Shown piece by piece: positions 36,674 to 45,350 of a stretch of DNA of 64,000 bases. Origin of the DNA: SZUA-547 sp963669265 (GTDB lineage Bacteria; Pseudomonadota; Alphaproteobacteria; Rhodobacterales; Rhodobacteraceae); the NCBI GenBank assembly GCA_963669265.1, contig OY769916.1, positions 2,976,001-3,040,000 of the forward strand, given 5' to 3'. The translations under genes were made by a program, and so were the position numbers. How positions within the stretch are numbered: the first letter of the stretch is position 1; each line of letters opens with the position of its first letter. The notes beneath the pieces were generated by a model, which was not told the origin of the DNA, ran no database searches, and saw nothing but the letters and a program-made list of their open reading frames with translations.

Positions 36674-37537
36674 ATGACCACAGCCATCCTGAGATCCGTC
36701 GATGACGTCGCCGACGGGTATGACGCGATGCTGTGCGATCTCTGGGGCTGCTATCATAACGGGCTGAAACCGTTCCCGCAGGCCGTCGAGGCTCTGCGCC
36801 GGTTCCGCGCGCGAGGGGGAGTTGTGGTCTTGCTGACCAATGCGCCGCGCCCCGCGGCCTCGGTCCGCGCGCAGCTTGACGGGATCGGCGCCCCGCCGGA
36901 CAGCTATGACGCGATCGTCTCCTCCGGCGATGCGGCGCGCGCGGCGGTGGCGGGCGGCGAGGGCGGCCGGAAGATTCACCACCTGGGACCCGAGCGCGAT
37001 CTGACGTTTTTCGAAGGGGCCGATGTCGAGCGCGTCTCGATTGAGGAGGCCGAGAGCATCGTCTGCACCGGCCTCTTCGACGACACCACCGAAACACCCG
37101 CCGACTACGCAGAAGTGATCACGCGGGGCGTCGATCGCGGGTTGCCGCTGCTCTGCGCCAATCCCGACATCGTTGTGGACCGCGGCGAGCACCGCATTTT
37201 CTGCGCCGGCGCGATCGCGGAGGCGTATCGGGACGCGGGGGGCGAGGCGATCTATTTCGGCAAGCCGCACCTGCCGATTTATACGCTGGCCCGCGAGGTG
37301 CTCGATCGGACCGCGGGCCGCGCCATCGCCCCGGAGCGAATCCTCGCCATCGGCGACGGCGTGAAGACGGATGTAGCTGGTGCAGGCGCCGCAAATCTCG
37401 ACTGCGCCTTCATCATCGGAGGGCTCGCCGCGGCTGAGATCGGCCGAAAGGACGGCGCGCCGGATCCGGACCGATTGCGCGCTTTTCTCAATGCAAACAA
37501 CGTTTTCCCGAAATACGCGATGGATCGGCTGACATAG
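36674..37537 (+). CDS. TIGR01459-type HAD-superfamily hydrolase
   Basis: A 287-residue HAD subclass IIA hydrolase of the alphaproteobacterial NagD-like type. The first motif is CDLWGCYHNG (residues 18-27) with the nucleophilic Asp and a tryptophan in place of the usual acid two residues on, a known trait of this branch. The second motif is in LLTNAPRP, and the last is GDGVKTDVAGAGAA. The cap contains the NPD and GKPHLPIY segment seen in NagD proteins. The substrate is unknown; sugar phosphates are suspected. GGAG precedes the ATG at 36674. Confidence 0.85.
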   Translation: MTTAILRSVDDVADGYDAMLCDLWGCYHNGLKPFPQAVEALRRFRARGGVVVLLTNAPRPAASVRAQLDGIGAPPDSYDAIVSSGDAARAAVAGGEGGRKIHHLGPERDLTFFEGADVERVSIEEAESIVCTGLFDDTTETPADYAEVITRGVDRGLPLLCANPDIVVDRGEHRIFCAGAIAEAYRDAGGEAIYFGKPHLPIYTLAREVLDRTAGRAIAPERILAIGDGVKTDVAGAGAANLDCAFIIGGLAAAEIGRKDGAPDPDRLRAFLNANNVFPKYAMDRLT

Positions 37538-37585
37538 TATGAGTAACAGAATTACATCACATTCATCTTTCACGAAATTTTATGT

Positions 37586-37606
37586 CGCAAAAAAGTTGCG
37601 CTGCAC
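37586..37606 (+). promoter_or_regulatory. TGC-rich element upstream of the MaoC gene shared with the phasin promoter
   Basis: TGCGCTGCAC at 37597-37606 is the exact reverse complement of bases 4592-4601 in the phasin promoter. Just before it lies an inverted repeat CGCAA-N5-TTGCG (37586-37600). It is about 65 bases before the MaoC start, consistent with a PhaR-type operator. Confidence 0.45.
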
Positions 37607-37668
37607 CTGCGAAGAAGCTAACTTCCTTCCAACCGCTGAGAGCGAGAATTAGGATGGAGCGCAAGACG

Positions 37669-38220
37669 ATGTTTGATCAGAGCAACGAGAAATCGATCGA
37701 AGTCCAGATGGACGATCAGGAAGCTGCGAACCTGAACGCCGAGCTTGCGGCGCAGGGCGAAGCCCCGCACGATTTCAATGATGAGATCACCACGGTCTAT
37801 ATCGAAGACATCGAGATCGGCATGTCCCGCATGCACAGCAAGGCGCTGACGCAGCGCGATATGGAGCTGTTCGGTCTGGTGAGCGGCGATATGAACCCGG
37901 TGCACTTCGACGACGAATACGCCAACAGCACAATGTTTAAGGGCCGGATTGTCCATGGCATCCTGACCGCCAGCCTGATTTCGGCCGTGATCGGCCAGCA
38001 GCTGCCGGGGCAGGGCACGGTCTATCTGAAGCAGGACCTGACCTTCCTGGCGCCGGTGCGTCCGGGCGATGTGGTCGACGCTGTGGTCACCGTGACCGAC
38101 ATTGACATGCGCCGGAAGAGAGTCTCGCTTGATTGCTTGGTCTCTGTGGGCGATACCGTCGTTCTGAAGGGACAGGCGCTGGTCATGGCGCCCTCTCGCG
38201 GCGACGACGCCGAAAAGTAA
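37669..38220 (+). CDS. MaoC-family (R)-specific enoyl-CoA hydratase (PhaJ-like)
   Basis: A 183-residue hotdog-fold hydratase. The hydratase 2 motif is present in FGLVSGDMNPVHFDDEYA with the catalytic Asp and His, followed by FKGRIVHGILTASLISAVIG. PhaJ-type enzymes convert enoyl-CoA to (R)-3-hydroxyacyl-CoA, a polyhydroxyalkanoate precursor. An N-terminal acidic, possibly disordered extension of about 40 residues is unusual. The ATG at 37669 has GGAG 9 bases upstream; an ATG at 37654 is the alternative. The TGC-rich element upstream ties it to phasin control. Mesaconyl-CoA hydratase is excluded because that protein is roughly twice as long. Confidence 0.8.
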   Translation: MFDQSNEKSIEVQMDDQEAANLNAELAAQGEAPHDFNDEITTVYIEDIEIGMSRMHSKALTQRDMELFGLVSGDMNPVHFDDEYANSTMFKGRIVHGILTASLISAVIGQQLPGQGTVYLKQDLTFLAPVRPGDVVDAVVTVTDIDMRRKRVSLDCLVSVGDTVVLKGQALVMAPSRGDDAEK

Positions 38221-38259
38221 GAACGGGTCCGCGCCCGCCGGGCCAACGTCGGGAGCGCT

Positions 38260-39204
38260 ATGCGGATCATCAGAGAAAGACGACGCGTCGCTGAGGAAAA
38301 TCGCGGCGCGTCGATCGCATTAGGGAACTTCGACGGCGTGCATCTCGGTCACCGGACCGTGATCGAGCATGCCCGGACGCGCGGCGAAGAGATCGGCGCG
38401 CCTCTGGGCGTCATCACATTCGAACCGCACCCGCGGGAGTTCTTCGGCCGCGCGGACGAGCCGTTCCGGCTGATGTCGGTCGACGCGAAAATTCACCGTC
38501 TGGAGAAGCTGGGCGTCGACCTTCTCTATATCCTTGAATTCAACAAGGACCTCTCGTCGATGACCGCCGAGGCGTTCGCCGCGGAGGTGCTTGCCGAGGC
38601 CTATGGCGTGCGCCATGTCGCCGTGGGCGCCGACTTTTGCTTCGGCAAGGGCCGGCAGGGCGACGTTCCGACTCTGGAGGCGCTGGGCCGAAAGCTTGGC
38701 TTCACCGCCGAGGGTGTGCCGCTGATCGGCGAGGATGGTCCGATCTCCTCGACCGCGATCCGAACCGCTTTGCAGGATGGCCGGCCCGGGGACGCGGCGA
38801 AAATGCTCGGCCATTGGCATCGAATCGATGGACGGGTGTTAGAGGGTGACCGGCGTGGTCGCGAGCTGGGATATCCCACCGCCAATCTTTCGCTGGGCGG
38901 CGCCGTCAGCCCGGCCTTCGGCGTCTACGCAGTGTTCGTCGACGTGCTGACCGGTCCGCTCGCCGGGTCTTATCATGGCGTCGCCAGCATCGGCGTGCGC
39001 CCGACTTTTGGCGAGAATGCGCCGAATTTCGAAGTGCATATCTTCGATTTCGACGGCGACATTTATACGCAGGATATCTCTGTCGGATTGGTCGAACGTC
39101 TGCGGCCCGAACTTCGGTTCGAGGATGAGGCGGCGTTGATCGCGCAGATGGACGCGGATTCGACCGCGGCCCGCGCTGCTCTGGATGCGGCGAGCGCGGG
39201 GTGA
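38260..39204 (+). CDS. ribF: bifunctional riboflavin kinase / FMN adenylyltransferase
   Basis: A 314-residue enzyme that phosphorylates riboflavin to FMN and adenylates it to FAD. The N-terminal adenylyltransferase shows ALGNFDGVHLGH, GADFCFGKGR and SSTAIR; the C-terminal kinase shows RGRELGYPTANL and GVRPTFGENAPNFEVHIFDF. Standard length. It overlaps the MFS transporter start by GTGA. Confidence 0.96.
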   Translation: MRIIRERRRVAEENRGASIALGNFDGVHLGHRTVIEHARTRGEEIGAPLGVITFEPHPREFFGRADEPFRLMSVDAKIHRLEKLGVDLLYILEFNKDLSSMTAEAFAAEVLAEAYGVRHVAVGADFCFGKGRQGDVPTLEALGRKLGFTAEGVPLIGEDGPISSTAIRTALQDGRPGDAAKMLGHWHRIDGRVLEGDRRGRELGYPTANLSLGGAVSPAFGVYAVFVDVLTGPLAGSYHGVASIGVRPTFGENAPNFEVHIFDFDGDIYTQDISVGLVERLRPELRFEDEAALIAQMDADSTAARAALDAASAG

Positions 39205-40553
39205 CCGAACCGCCGGTCCGTCTGGGCGCGCTGTTTCGCGCGCGCCGGTTCTGGCCGCTGTTCTGGGTGATGTTTCTAGGGGCCTTCAACGATCAGGTGT
39301 TCAAGAACGCCTTTGTCGCCCTGCTGACATTTCGTTTGGCTGACCAACTCGGTCTGAACGCCGATCTGCACAATCTCGCCGCCGCAGGGCTGTTTATCCT
39401 GCCCTTCGCGCTGTTCTCGCCCACGGCGGGGCAGATCGCTGACCGGTTCGACAAGGCGCGGATCATGCGCTGGGTCAAGGCGGTTGAGATCGCGCTGATG
39501 GGTTTCGCGGCGGTCTGTTATCACCTGCAGTCCATCGAGCTTCTCTATGTTCTGGTGTTCCTGATGGGCGCGCAATCGGCCGTATTCGGGCCGGTGAAGT
39601 ATTCGGCGCTGGCGCAGTACCTGCCCAAAGGCGAGCTGATGGCGGGCAACGGTCTGGTCCAGGCGGGCACGTTTCTGGCCATCCTTTTTGGCCAGATTGC
39701 GGGCGCGAAGTTGATCCTGACGCCGGGCGGCGTGACCATCGTCTCGGTCGCGGTCGTGCTGATCGCGGTGATCGGTTTTCTCTTCGCCATGGCCGCCCCG
39801 CCCGCGCCGCCCGATCCGGGCGCCGCGCGCCGCATCGACCTGAACCCCCTGCGCGCCATCCGGGGCGTTCTGGCGGAGAACTACGCTGATCGGCCGGTGT
39901 TCCGGGTGGCGCTCGCGATTTCCTGGTTCTGGTTCGCCGGCGCGACCTATCTGGCTTTGGCGCTGCCCTTCGCGAAGGAGGCGCTGAAAGCGTCGGAGGA
40001 CGTCGCCGTGGCGCTGTTGACCCTGTTCTCCGTCGGCGTCGCGCTGGGCGCGCTCGCCTGCAATCGCCTGTTCGGCGGGACGGTGAAGATCGGCGCGGCG
40101 CCGCTGGGATCGCTCGGCATCGCGGTCTTCTCGCTCGTCCTTTATCTCTCTGTGGGCCGTTACGGCGCCGATCTGGGCGATCAGGCGGATCTGCTGACGC
40201 TCGCCGCGTTTTTCGCGCGCGCGGACGCATGGCCGGTGATGGCGGCGTTCGTCGCCCTGGCGGTGGCCGCCGGGATCTACGTGACCCCGCTCAACGCCGT
40301 GCTGCAGACCCGCGCCTCGCCCGAACGCCGGGGGCGCGCCATTGGCGGGCTGAACGTGATCACCGCGCTCGCCATGGTGCTCTCCTCGGTGCTCGCCAGC
40401 GCGATGATCGCCTTGGGGCTGGACCGGCAGGAGGTGTTGCTGCTGATCGGGGGGAGCGGCGCGCCGGTCGCGCTCTGGATCGCGCGTATGGCGCCTGAAA
40501 CCGCGCTGGGGCGAGTGGCGCTGAAAATCTGGCCCGGCCGGGGTGGCGTCTAG
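39201..40553 (+). CDS. MFS transporter, LplT-like
   Basis: A 450-residue major facilitator with twelve helices. It resembles the lysophospholipid transporter LplT: FLGAFNDQVFKNAFVALLTF near the start and AQSAVFGPVKYSALAQYLPKGELMAGNGLVQ in the middle (read in pieces). LplT flips lysophospholipids to the inner leaflet; here no acyltransferase (Aas) is fused or adjacent, so the substrate is uncertain. Start is GTG at 39201, overlapping the ribF stop. Convergent with the thioredoxin-like gene, overlapping by 4 bases. Confidence 0.85.
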   Translation: MTEPPVRLGALFRARRFWPLFWVMFLGAFNDQVFKNAFVALLTFRLADQLGLNADLHNLAAAGLFILPFALFSPTAGQIADRFDKARIMRWVKAVEIALMGFAAVCYHLQSIELLYVLVFLMGAQSAVFGPVKYSALAQYLPKGELMAGNGLVQAGTFLAILFGQIAGAKLILTPGGVTIVSVAVVLIAVIGFLFAMAAPPAPPDPGAARRIDLNPLRAIRGVLAENYADRPVFRVALAISWFWFAGATYLALALPFAKEALKASEDVAVALLTLFSVGVALGALACNRLFGGTVKIGAAPLGSLGIAVFSLVLYLSVGRYGADLGDQADLLTLAAFFARADAWPVMAAFVALAVAAGIYVTPLNAVLQTRASPERRGRAIGGLNVITALAMVLSSVLASAMIALGLDRQEVLLLIGGSGAPVALWIARMAPETALGRVALKIWPGRGGV

Positions 40554-41128
40554 GAGAGCGACGTCAGATAGGCGCGCACATCCGCATTGCGCCAGTCGAC
40601 ATTGCCGACCGCGACCGCGCGAATGCCGCCGCCGCCGTCGATCACGACGCTGGTGGGCGTGCCGGGCACACGCAGCTTGCGGGCCAGCGATTGGCTCATA
40701 TCGATCATCGGCCTCAGCGTGGTGATCCGGTGCCTGCGATAAAATTTCTCGATCTTTGAGATGGATTCTTCCCGATCCAGCGCGAGCGGGATAAGGACCA
40801 CTTCCGGATGATCCCGCGCCAGACGGCCAAGTTCCGGCATTTCCCGCGCGCATGGCCCGCACCAGGTGGCCCAGAACGTCGCGACGACAGTTCGCCCAGG
40901 ATAGTCGCGCAGCGAACCGCGCGATCCGTTTTTCATTAGGAACGGCCCCTTCGGCGCCTGCATCGCCCCATCAAAAAGAGAGAAATGCCGCTCCATCGCC
41001 GCATCGGATGGCGGCTGGACGATCTGTGGCAAATCCAGCGCCGAGGCCGGAGCCGCCGCCGTCAGCGTTGCGCCCGCCAGTCCGACAGACAGCCCTGTGG
41101 CGAAGCTCCGTCTGGTGAGATTTGTCAT
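40550..41128 (-). CDS. TlpA-family thiol:disulfide oxidoreductase
   Basis: A 192-residue exported thioredoxin-like protein. The N-terminus RRSFATGLSVGLAGATLTAAAPASA looks like a twin-arginine signal (read in pieces, cut after ASA), and the active site is WCGPC with Cys90 and Cys93. The cis-proline lies in GTPTSVV. TlpA-type proteins reduce periplasmic cysteines, often for cytochrome oxidase or cytochrome c maturation. Standalone here between an MFS gene and a small membrane protein gene. Confidence 0.88.
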   Translation of the reverse strand: MTNLTRRSFATGLSVGLAGATLTAAAPASALDLPQIVQPPSDAAMERHFSLFDGAMQAPKGPFLMKNGSRGSLRDYPGRTVVATFWATWCGPCAREMPELGRLARDHPEVVLIPLALDREESISKIEKFYRRHRITTLRPMIDMSQSLARKLRVPGTPTSVVIDGGGGIRAVAVGNVDWRNADVRAYLTSLS

Positions 41129-41205
41129 GTCGCCCGCCTTTCGTCCGCGCCTCGGCTTGAGTATAGCTCTTGCGACGCCTGAGGGCGAGGTTTGGGCGAG
41201 GACCG

Positions 41206-41505
41206 ATGCAAGACAAGCCAGGCGATGGCCAGTCAGACGGCGCCAGGGACGACGACGCGCGCAGCCGCGACGCGCAGGCGGCGCTGGATCAGGTGCGCCA
41301 TCAGGCGGGCGGCGCTCTGTCGGGCGACGACATCAGGAAACGCTGGAAGCTGGACAAGCTGGAAAACCCGGACGATCCGCCGCTCGATTGGCGTCTGACG
41401 CCGCGCAATGTGATCCTTCAGCTTCTCGCCGTCGCGCTCTTTATCGGCGTGGTCTGGTTCATCGTCGCCCTCGTGACCGACTCCCTTCATACGCTGTTTG
41501 GATGA
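41206..41505 (+). CDS. small hydrophilic protein with a C-terminal membrane helix
   Basis: A 99-residue protein I do not recognise. Residues 1-70 are acidic and charged; a single hydrophobic helix (about 73-94, VILQLLAVALFIGVVWFIVA) is near the C-terminus. AGG precedes the ATG at 41206. It ends in an ATGA overlap with the YcgN gene, so the two are translationally coupled. A tail-anchored partner of YcgN is a guess. Confidence 0.6.
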   Translation: MQDKPGDGQSDGARDDDARSRDAQAALDQVRHQAGGALSGDDIRKRWKLDKLENPDDPPLDWRLTPRNVILQLLAVALFIGVVWFIVALVTDSLHTLFG

Positions 41506-41966
41506 GCGGGAAAGCGAAAGCGCCGTTCTGGCGCAGGAAGTCGCTCGACCAGATGTCCGAGGCTGAATGGGAGTCACTTTGCGACGGTTGCGGCCGGTGC
41601 TGCCTTCTGAAGCTGGAGGACGAAGACACGCTGGAGGTCGCCTATACCAATGTCGCCTGCCGCCTGTTGGATTGCGACACCTGCCGCTGCGGGAACTACG
41701 CGCTGCGCAAGCAGCTGGTCGCCGGTTGCGTGGTGCTGACGCCTGAGGCGCTGTCCGAAGTCGCGGCGTGGCTGCCGAAAACCTGCGCCTATCGCCGCCT
41801 GCATGAGGGCGAGGATCTGGCTGACTGGCATCCGCTTGTCAGCGGCGATCCCGAAAGCGTCCACGCCGCCGGGATCTCGGTCAGAAACCGCGCCATCCCC
41901 GAATATGAGGTCGAGGAAGAAGAGTTGTTCGACCACATTCTGGAAGAGGACCTGATCCGGGGATAG
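41502..41966 (+). CDS. YcgN (UPF0260/YkgJ-like) cysteine-cluster protein
   Basis: A 154-residue protein with the conserved N-terminal cysteine cluster CDGCGRCC (Cys27, 30, 33, 34) and later cysteines in CRLLDCDTCRCGNY. It is likely to bind zinc or an iron-sulphur cluster. The family function is unknown. Its start overlaps the small membrane-protein gene. Convergent with hslO. Confidence 0.85.
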   Translation: MSGKAKAPFWRRKSLDQMSEAEWESLCDGCGRCCLLKLEDEDTLEVAYTNVACRLLDCDTCRCGNYALRKQLVAGCVVLTPEALSEVAAWLPKTCAYRRLHEGEDLADWHPLVSGDPESVHAAGISVRNRAIPEYEVEEEELFDHILEEDLIRG

Positions 41967-41976
41967 GCCTCAGCGC

Positions 41977-42978
41977 TTAGCTTTCCGCCTCGAACCCCAA
42001 CGACTTGGGATCGAATTCGTAATGCGCGCCACAGAACTGGCAATCTGCGGTCAGCTTGCCGCGCTCATCCGTCATGTGGCCAATATCTCTGGCCGAGTAT
42101 TGCGCCATCGACGCCTCGACCCGCTCCGCCGAACAGGAGCAGCCGAAAGCGACCCGCTGGATTGGATGCACGAGGGGCTCTTCTTCGTGAAAGAGCCGCA
42201 CCAGCAACCGTTCTGACGACACATGCGGGCCGAGAAGCTCATGCGCCTCAACCGTCTCCAACAGCATCGTCGCGCGGCGCCAATTGTCCTCGCCATCGCC
42301 CATCGCCGCCACATCGTCGCCGGTCATCAACCCATCCTCGCCCGAGGGCGCGTCCGGCGTTCGCACATGCTCGCCGGCGGCGGGAAGATGCTGAACCATT
42401 ACGCCGCCCGCCCGCCAGACGGAGGGTTCGCCCGGCGCCGACGCCTCGGCCGCCGTCACCGCAAACCGTGTGGCGATCTGCTCGGACTGGGCGAAATAGG
42501 TCTCGGCGCAGGCCGCCAGCGATCCGCCGGTCAGCGGCGTGACGCCCTGATAGGGAGCCATATCCCTGCCTTGGTCGATCATCATCCCAAAGACGCCCGC
42601 GCCGAGCAGGCTGAACGGGTCGGCCACGCGCGGCGGCGGCGCATCCCTGTCATACCCCGCATAGGCGCGGATCCGGGCCGGGCCGCCCTTTGTCTCCGGC
42701 GCGAAATAGTCGGTGGCGATCAGCCGGATCGGTCCGTCCCCGCGCACTTGCAGCGACAGTTTCCAGCGCAGGTCGATGGTCTGGCCGATCAGCGCGGTCA
42801 GTAGCGCCGCCTCCGCAACCAACGCCGCGACGGCGGGCGGGTAGTCGTGCTGGTTGAGGATGGTCTCAAGCGACGCGTCCAGCCGCGCGACACGGCCGCG
42901 AATATCGGCCCGCGCCAGCTGAAAGGGCAGGATCGCATCGTCGCTCTTGATCGAGGTCTCGGCCGCGCGGTCTGTCAT
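41977..42978 (-). CDS. hslO: Hsp33 redox-regulated chaperone
   Basis: A 333-residue Hsp33. The zinc-binding C-terminus carries CSC and CQFC (GCSCSAERV and ADCQFCGAHY), which form disulphides under oxidation and activate the chaperone. It is longer than the 292-residue E. coli protein, mostly through an insert near the middle (around residues 190-250). The ATG at 42978 gives the usual start. Divergent from the Nudix gene with an 82-base gap. Confidence 0.92.
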   Translation of the reverse strand: MTDRAAETSIKSDDAILPFQLARADIRGRVARLDASLETILNQHDYPPAVAALVAEAALLTALIGQTIDLRWKLSLQVRGDGPIRLIATDYFAPETKGGPARIRAYAGYDRDAPPPRVADPFSLLGAGVFGMMIDQGRDMAPYQGVTPLTGGSLAACAETYFAQSEQIATRFAVTAAEASAPGEPSVWRAGGVMVQHLPAAGEHVRTPDAPSGEDGLMTGDDVAAMGDGEDNWRRATMLLETVEAHELLGPHVSSERLLVRLFHEEEPLVHPIQRVAFGCSCSAERVEASMAQYSARDIGHMTDERGKLTADCQFCGAHYEFDPKSLGFEAES

Positions 42979-43060
42979 CGGAAAGTCGCTTTCGTTCTCA
43001 GGCGGGCGCGTTGTAGCTTGACGGCCCCCGAGGATCAATTCAGCCGACAGATAGGCGCCC

Positions 43061-43495
43061 ATGCGACGATTTGGAACCGCACCCATCCCTGGCCGCGCCT
43101 ATCGCGATCGTGCGGGCGCCTATGGCGTCCTCTGGCGGGACGGGCAAGTGCTGTTGGCCGAACAGGACGGCGAGATCCTGCTGCCAGGCGGCGGGATCGA
43201 CCCCGGCGAGACGCCGATCCAGGCCCTGCACCGCGAGGTGTGGGAGGAGACGGGCTGGCGGATCGGAACGCCGCGCCGCCTGGGCCTGTTCAAGCGCTAC
43301 GCCTGGCTGAAAGAGCAGCGTTGCTGGGCGCGCAAGATCCAGACAATCTATCTCGCCCGTCCGATCCGGCGCCTCGGCCCGCCGGTGGAGGTGGATCACA
43401 CCCCGTTCTGGGTGCGCGCGGAGGACGCCGCCCGGCTGCTGACGGCGGAAGGGGAGCGGCGGATGGTCAGGGTTGCAACGATGAAGCTGAGTTAA
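43061..43495 (+). CDS. Nudix hydrolase
   Basis: A 144-residue Nudix protein with a perfect box GGIDPGETPIQALHREVWEETGW (G-x5-E-x7-REVxEETG-W). Nudix enzymes cleave nucleoside diphosphates linked to another group; the substrate is unknown. Convergent with nothing; the downstream 237 bases hold hairpins. Confidence 0.85.
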   Translation: MRRFGTAPIPGRAYRDRAGAYGVLWRDGQVLLAEQDGEILLPGGGIDPGETPIQALHREVWEETGWRIGTPRRLGLFKRYAWLKEQRCWARKIQTIYLARPIRRLGPPVEVDHTPFWVRAEDAARLLTAEGERRMVRVATMKLS

Positions 43496-43732
43496 TCGAC
43501 CCCTCGCCGGTTGGGCGGGCGTCATAATGAATGACGCCGCCGGTAGAGACAGATGTTAGGATGTTCGCGTCAAAAGGCCCGACTCATGACCGCTGGTCAC
43601 GACACGATAAATCGGCATAAAACGGGCCTTTCGAATCTGAGGCCGTCGATCCATGACAACAATTGAGCTTAGCGGCGTCTCAATCGCATACCGGCAAGCG
43701 GGTCTCAGTCCACGAAGCGGGGTCCGGGCGAC
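43496..43732. other. intergenic region with three inverted repeats
   Basis: 237 bases between the Nudix and methyltransferase genes. GGCGTCAT/ATGACGCC (43518-43525 and 43531-43538) is a perfect 8-bp hairpin. AAAGGCCCG/CGGGCCTTT (43573-43581 and 43623-43631) is a 9-bp long-range repeat. ATTGAG/CTCAAT (43662-43667, 43679-43684) is a short one. No gene was recognised here. Confidence 0.4.
43518..43538 (+). terminator. hairpin downstream of the Nudix gene
   Basis: GGCGTCAT (43518-43525) and ATGACGCC (43531-43538) form a perfect 8-bp stem with a 5-base loop, 22 bases after the Nudix stop. There is no T-run, so this may be a T-less terminator. Confidence 0.45.
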
Positions 43733-44344
43733 GTGACGGATTTCCACATACGCGATACGCACCGGCCGCCACCGGCGGCAAAGGGCAGGCTCTTCGGCTG
43801 GGAGTGGCTGAAAGCGCCGCGTCAGGTCGGCGCCCTCGCGCCGTCGAGCACCAGCCTGACCCGGGCGATCACGGCGGGGTTGCGCGAAGAGCACGGCCCG
43901 GTCCTCGAACTGGGCCCCGGCACCGGGGTGTTCACCGCCGCGATTCTGGCTTGCGGCGTTCCTCCGCAACAATGCGCCGCCATCGAGGCGAGCAGAGGCT
44001 TCGCAGCCGCGCTGGCGGACCGTTACCCTGAGGTCGACGTCATCCATGGCGATGCGGCGCGCGTGCGACACCTGTCTCCATTCGGGCCAGCCGCCGCCGG
44101 GTCCGTTGTGTGCGGCCTGCCGTTCCTGTCGATTCCGCCACAAAAGATTATGCGCGTCCTCGCAGGAAGCTTTGCCTCCTTGCGGCCGGACGGCGCGTTC
44201 CGGCTTTTCACATATGCGCCGTACTGCCCGGTGCCGTTCGCCATTCGCGAACGACTTGGCCTGGTCGCGCGGCGCACGGCGTTTGTCGCGCTGAACATGC
44301 CGCCGGCGTCGGTCTATATTTTGGAAAGAAAACCGTCGCCGTGA
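43733..44344 (+). CDS. class I SAM-dependent methyltransferase (PmtA-like phospholipid N-methyltransferase)
   Basis: A 203-residue methyltransferase. The SAM-binding loop is VLELGPGTGVFT (about 57-68), preceded by VGALAPSSTSLTRAI, and followed by VIHGDAARV and the segment VVCGLPFLSIPPQKI, the signature of bacterial phosphatidylethanolamine N-methyltransferases (PmtA) and related rRNA-dimethylase-like enzymes. It would convert phosphatidylethanolamine towards phosphatidylcholine. The start is a GTG at 43733; no ATG is near. Convergent with argF. Confidence 0.75.
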   Translation: MTDFHIRDTHRPPPAAKGRLFGWEWLKAPRQVGALAPSSTSLTRAITAGLREEHGPVLELGPGTGVFTAAILACGVPPQQCAAIEASRGFAAALADRYPEVDVIHGDAARVRHLSPFGPAAAGSVVCGLPFLSIPPQKIMRVLAGSFASLRPDGAFRLFTYAPYCPVPFAIRERLGLVARRTAFVALNMPPASVYILERKPSP

Positions 44345-44366
44345 TCGGGTCGGCCCGTTCCCAACC

Positions 44367-45317
44367 CTAGAGAGTCTGCAGACACCAGCGCAGGATCGAC
44401 TTCTGCGCGTGCAGCCGGTTTTCCGCCTCGTCGAACACCGCCGATTGCGGGCCGTCCATCACCGCGTCCAGCACTTCCTCGCCGCGATGGGCGGGCAGGC
44501 AGTGCATGAAGATCGCCTCCGGATCGGCGCGGGCCATCAGCTTTTCATCCACCTGATAGGGGCGCAGCAAATTGTGCCGACGCTCGCGCGCCTCGCCTTG
44601 GTCGCCCATTGAGAGCCAGGTGTCGGTGACGATGACCGAGGCGCCGTCGGCGGCCTCCTCCGCGCTGCGGGTCAGGGTGATCTCGCCGCCATTCGCGCGC
44701 GCCCAGTCGATATAGCGCTGGGCCGGGGTCAAAATCTCCGGCGTCGCAACATGCAATGGAAAGTCAAAGACGGCCGCCGCCTCGATCCAGCTCGCGGTGA
44801 CGTTGTTGCCGTCGCCGACCCAGGCGACCTTGCGCCCGGCGACCGCGCCCAAACGCTCCTCCATGGTCATCACATCCGCCATGATCTGGCAGGGATGGGT
44901 GTCGTCGGTCAGCCCGTTGATCACCGGGATCGTTGCGTTCTCGGCCAGCTCCAGCAGTTTCTCATGCGCGTTGGTGCGGATCATGATCGCGTCCGCAAAC
45001 CGGCTGAGCACTCGCGCTGTGTCGGCCAGCGTCTCGCCCCGGCCAAGCTGCATGTCCGCGCCGGACAGGAACAGCGTCTCGCCGCCGAGCTGCCGCATGG
45101 CGACGTCGAAGCTGACCCGCGTGCGGGTCGAGGGCTTCTCAAAGATCATCGCCAGCACCCGGCCCTCCAGCGGGCGGTCCGCGTCGACGGCGCCTTTCGG
45201 CTGGCCGGCGCGGGCCTGCTTTACGGCGTGGGCGGAATTGAGGATCGCGCGCAAATCCGCGGGCGCGACGGCGTGAAGGTCGAGGAAATGCCGGTTTCCG
45301 TTCGCCAATTCGGTCAT
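44367..45317 (-). CDS. argF: ornithine carbamoyltransferase
   Basis: A 316-residue enzyme forming citrulline from ornithine and carbamoyl phosphate in arginine synthesis. STRTR (in FEKPSTRTRVSFDVAM), HPCQ and MHCLPAHRGEEV are all present. The ATG at 45317 is used because GGAGAG lies 5 bases upstream; an ATG at 45347 only 3 bases after the argD stop is possible. Co-transcribed with argD. Confidence 0.95.
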   Translation of the reverse strand: MTELANGNRHFLDLHAVAPADLRAILNSAHAVKQARAGQPKGAVDADRPLEGRVLAMIFEKPSTRTRVSFDVAMRQLGGETLFLSGADMQLGRGETLADTARVLSRFADAIMIRTNAHEKLLELAENATIPVINGLTDDTHPCQIMADVMTMEERLGAVAGRKVAWVGDGNNVTASWIEAAAVFDFPLHVATPEILTPAQRYIDWARANGGEITLTRSAEEAADGASVIVTDTWLSMGDQGEARERRHNLLRPYQVDEKLMARADPEAIFMHCLPAHRGEEVLDAVMDGPQSAVFDEAENRLHAQKSILRWCLQTL

Positions 45318-45350
45318 CGGCTCTCCATAGGCGTCAAATGCGTTCATCGC

